Below, piece by piece: positions 32,473 to 33,327 of a stretch of 33,327 bases of DNA (the stretch's first letter is position 1; every line of letters begins with the position of its first letter). The stretch covers positions 1 to 33,327 of the forward strand of contig JADGOR010000014.1 in the NCBI GenBank assembly GCA_017882855.1, given 5' to 3'. The translations under genes and the position numbers were made by a program. Origin of the DNA: Cellulomonas sp. (GTDB taxonomy: Bacteria > Actinomycetota > Actinomycetes > Actinomycetales > Cellulomonadaceae). The notes below the pieces were generated by a model, which did no database searches, was not told the origin of the DNA, and worked only from the letters and a program-made list of their open reading frames with translations.

Positions 32473-33327
32473 CTACCGGGTGTCGAGCAGCACTACGCGC
32501 CCCGGTGGCGTCAACGGCGGCCATGACGCCACCCGCGCCAGCGACTCCGCGCTCAGCGCGGTCGCCCGGCGGACGATCATCGTCGCGTCGCCGGAACCGA
32601 GATAGCCCATCACCTGCTGCTGCCACACCGGGTTGTCCGCACTCGCCGATGGCGCCTGCCCCGCGAGCGGCGGGACGGCGTCGCGGTCGAAGCCGAGGCC
32701 GGACACGTCCACCCACACCCGACAGCCGCGCTCCAGGTCCAGCGTCAACGCATCCGCGAGGATGAGCAAGGTCGAGTCGTCGGCCGTGATGCAGCCTTGG
32801 ATCCCCGCGGCGGTCTTCGAGATCGCGTCGGGCAGCCGGGACCCGTTCGGCCTGGCCAGCGAGGGCGCCGCCAGGGCTGCGAGGACGAGCACTACCGCGG
32901 CGAGTCGTCGCGGCGCCGGCACCCGCGAGAACGGCGCAAGTTCGAGTCGCGTCGACGCGGCCCCGATCACGACGGCGGCGGGGGCCGCAAGCACCGCCCC
33001 GTACTGCAGGTACATGGACGGGGTCGCCACGAGCATCAGAGCGAGCACCGCGCCGAGGACCACGGCGAGCCGCGCGGTCGCCACCTGCCACGCGAGGTAC
33101 CCGACCCCTGCGGCCAGCGCAACGAGCACCAGCAGGAGCACCGCGATCGCCACCCCGCCGACGCCGCCGAGCCCGTCCTTCCCGAAGCCGGCCAAGAAGC
33201 CGATCCGGTCGATGATCGTCAAGGAGGTGCGCGGCCGGCCGAGCTGGTCCGCCACGACGTACCGCAGCATCGATCGGGGGCTGAGCAGGAAGAACGGCAA
33301 GCACACGACAGTCGCGGAGAGCACCGC
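32473..33327 (-). CDS. Polytopic membrane protein, C-terminal part (possible GT-C glycosyltransferase), cut by the window edge
   Basis: The last 284 or so codons of a gene that continues past the window end; the GTG at 33324 is probably internal. At least four membrane helices are visible, then a soluble C-terminal domain of about 130 residues with two Cys (QGCITADD and ERGCRVWVD). The SLTIIDRIGFLAG and QYGAVLAAPAA segments and the helix-then-soluble layout resemble GT-C type mannosyl/arabinosyltransferases or similar lipid-linked sugar transferases, but no catalytic motif lies in the visible part. Treat the function as open. Confidence 0.6.
   Translation of the reverse strand, partial: AVLSATVVCLPFFLLSPRSMLRYVVADQLGRPRTSLTIIDRIGFLAGFGKDGLGGVGGVAIAVLLLVLVALAAGVGYLAWQVATARLAVVLGAVLALMLVATPSMYLQYGAVLAAPAAVVIGAASTRLELAPFSRVPAPRRLAAVVLVLAALAAPSLARPNGSRLPDAISKTAAGIQGCITADDSTLLILADALTLDLERGCRVWVDVSGLGFDRDAVPPLAGQAPSASADNPVWQQQVMGYLGSGDATMIVRRATALSAESLARVASWPPLTPPGRVVLLDTR

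Noticed and set aside
1-33327. CRISPR array, rRNA operon, insertion sequence
   Set aside because: No spaced direct repeats, rRNA-like blocks or transposase with inverted repeats were seen.

Overview
The window is GC-rich throughout, with actinobacterial-type starts (GTG common, AAGGAG/GAGG ribosome sites), LacI-like/GGDEF/EAL signalling, a Rv0571c-type phosphoribosyltransferase-hydrolase fusion and a tRNA Glu-Asp-Phe cluster. It is most likely chromosome of an Actinomycetota species. The genus cannot be fixed by reading alone; the pyruvate:ferredoxin oxidoreductase operon points to a facultatively anaerobic or hypoxia-tolerant lineage.

Layout. 1-3700: one very large c-di-GMP turnover protein with a sugar-binding-protein-like sensor. 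3737-5570 (minus): a tightly overlapping three-gene cytochrome b6-like cluster with no Rieske or cytochrome c gene beside it. 5801-8056 (minus): a zinc alcohol dehydrogenase behind a 14-bp palindrome, and a two-domain SRPBCC protein. 8217-8289: tRNA-Lys(UUU). 8357-11927: a divergent pair, a DUF4914 P-loop protein (minus) and the phosphoribosyltransferase/hydrolase fusion (plus). The 3' end of the fusion overlaps, antisense, the decayed C-terminus of a sugar ABC permease. 12174-15953: a lipoprotein and a secreted subtilase, convergent and separated by two hairpins. 16088-20616 (minus): a four-gene operon for a multisubunit 2-oxoacid (probably pyruvate):ferredoxin oxidoreductase ending in a GltD-like flavoprotein fused to a 2x[4Fe-4S] ferredoxin domain. 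A perfect GGGAC-N4-GTCCC dyad lies 53 nt before its first start codon. 20820-24660 (plus): CorA, a short-chain dehydrogenase, GalE and a second short-chain dehydrogenase. 24689-25485: a small zincin and the tRNA Glu-Asp-Phe cluster. 25576-25773: a tyrosine-integrase C-terminal remnant just after tRNA-Phe, followed by a phospholipase D-like gene. 27532-31771 (minus): a MacA/MacB-type efflux operon plus a Gly-rich membrane-anchored protein. 31909-33327 (minus): a small membrane protein and the 3' part of a polytopic membrane protein cut by the window edge.

How the genes may work together. The oxidoreductase operon would oxidise pyruvate without pyruvate dehydrogenase and could pass electrons through its own ferredoxin/flavoprotein subunit to NAD(P). 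The alcohol dehydrogenase could dispose of reductant, and the b6-like cluster could be a membrane quinone-linked module. A Rv0571c-type fusion (a DosR-regulon member in Mycobacterium tuberculosis) and a DosR-like dyad before the oxidoreductase operon make a hypoxia/redox survival region plausible. This linkage is inference. Scars (ABC permease stub, integrase stub at a tRNA) show past gene loss and integration at two places.
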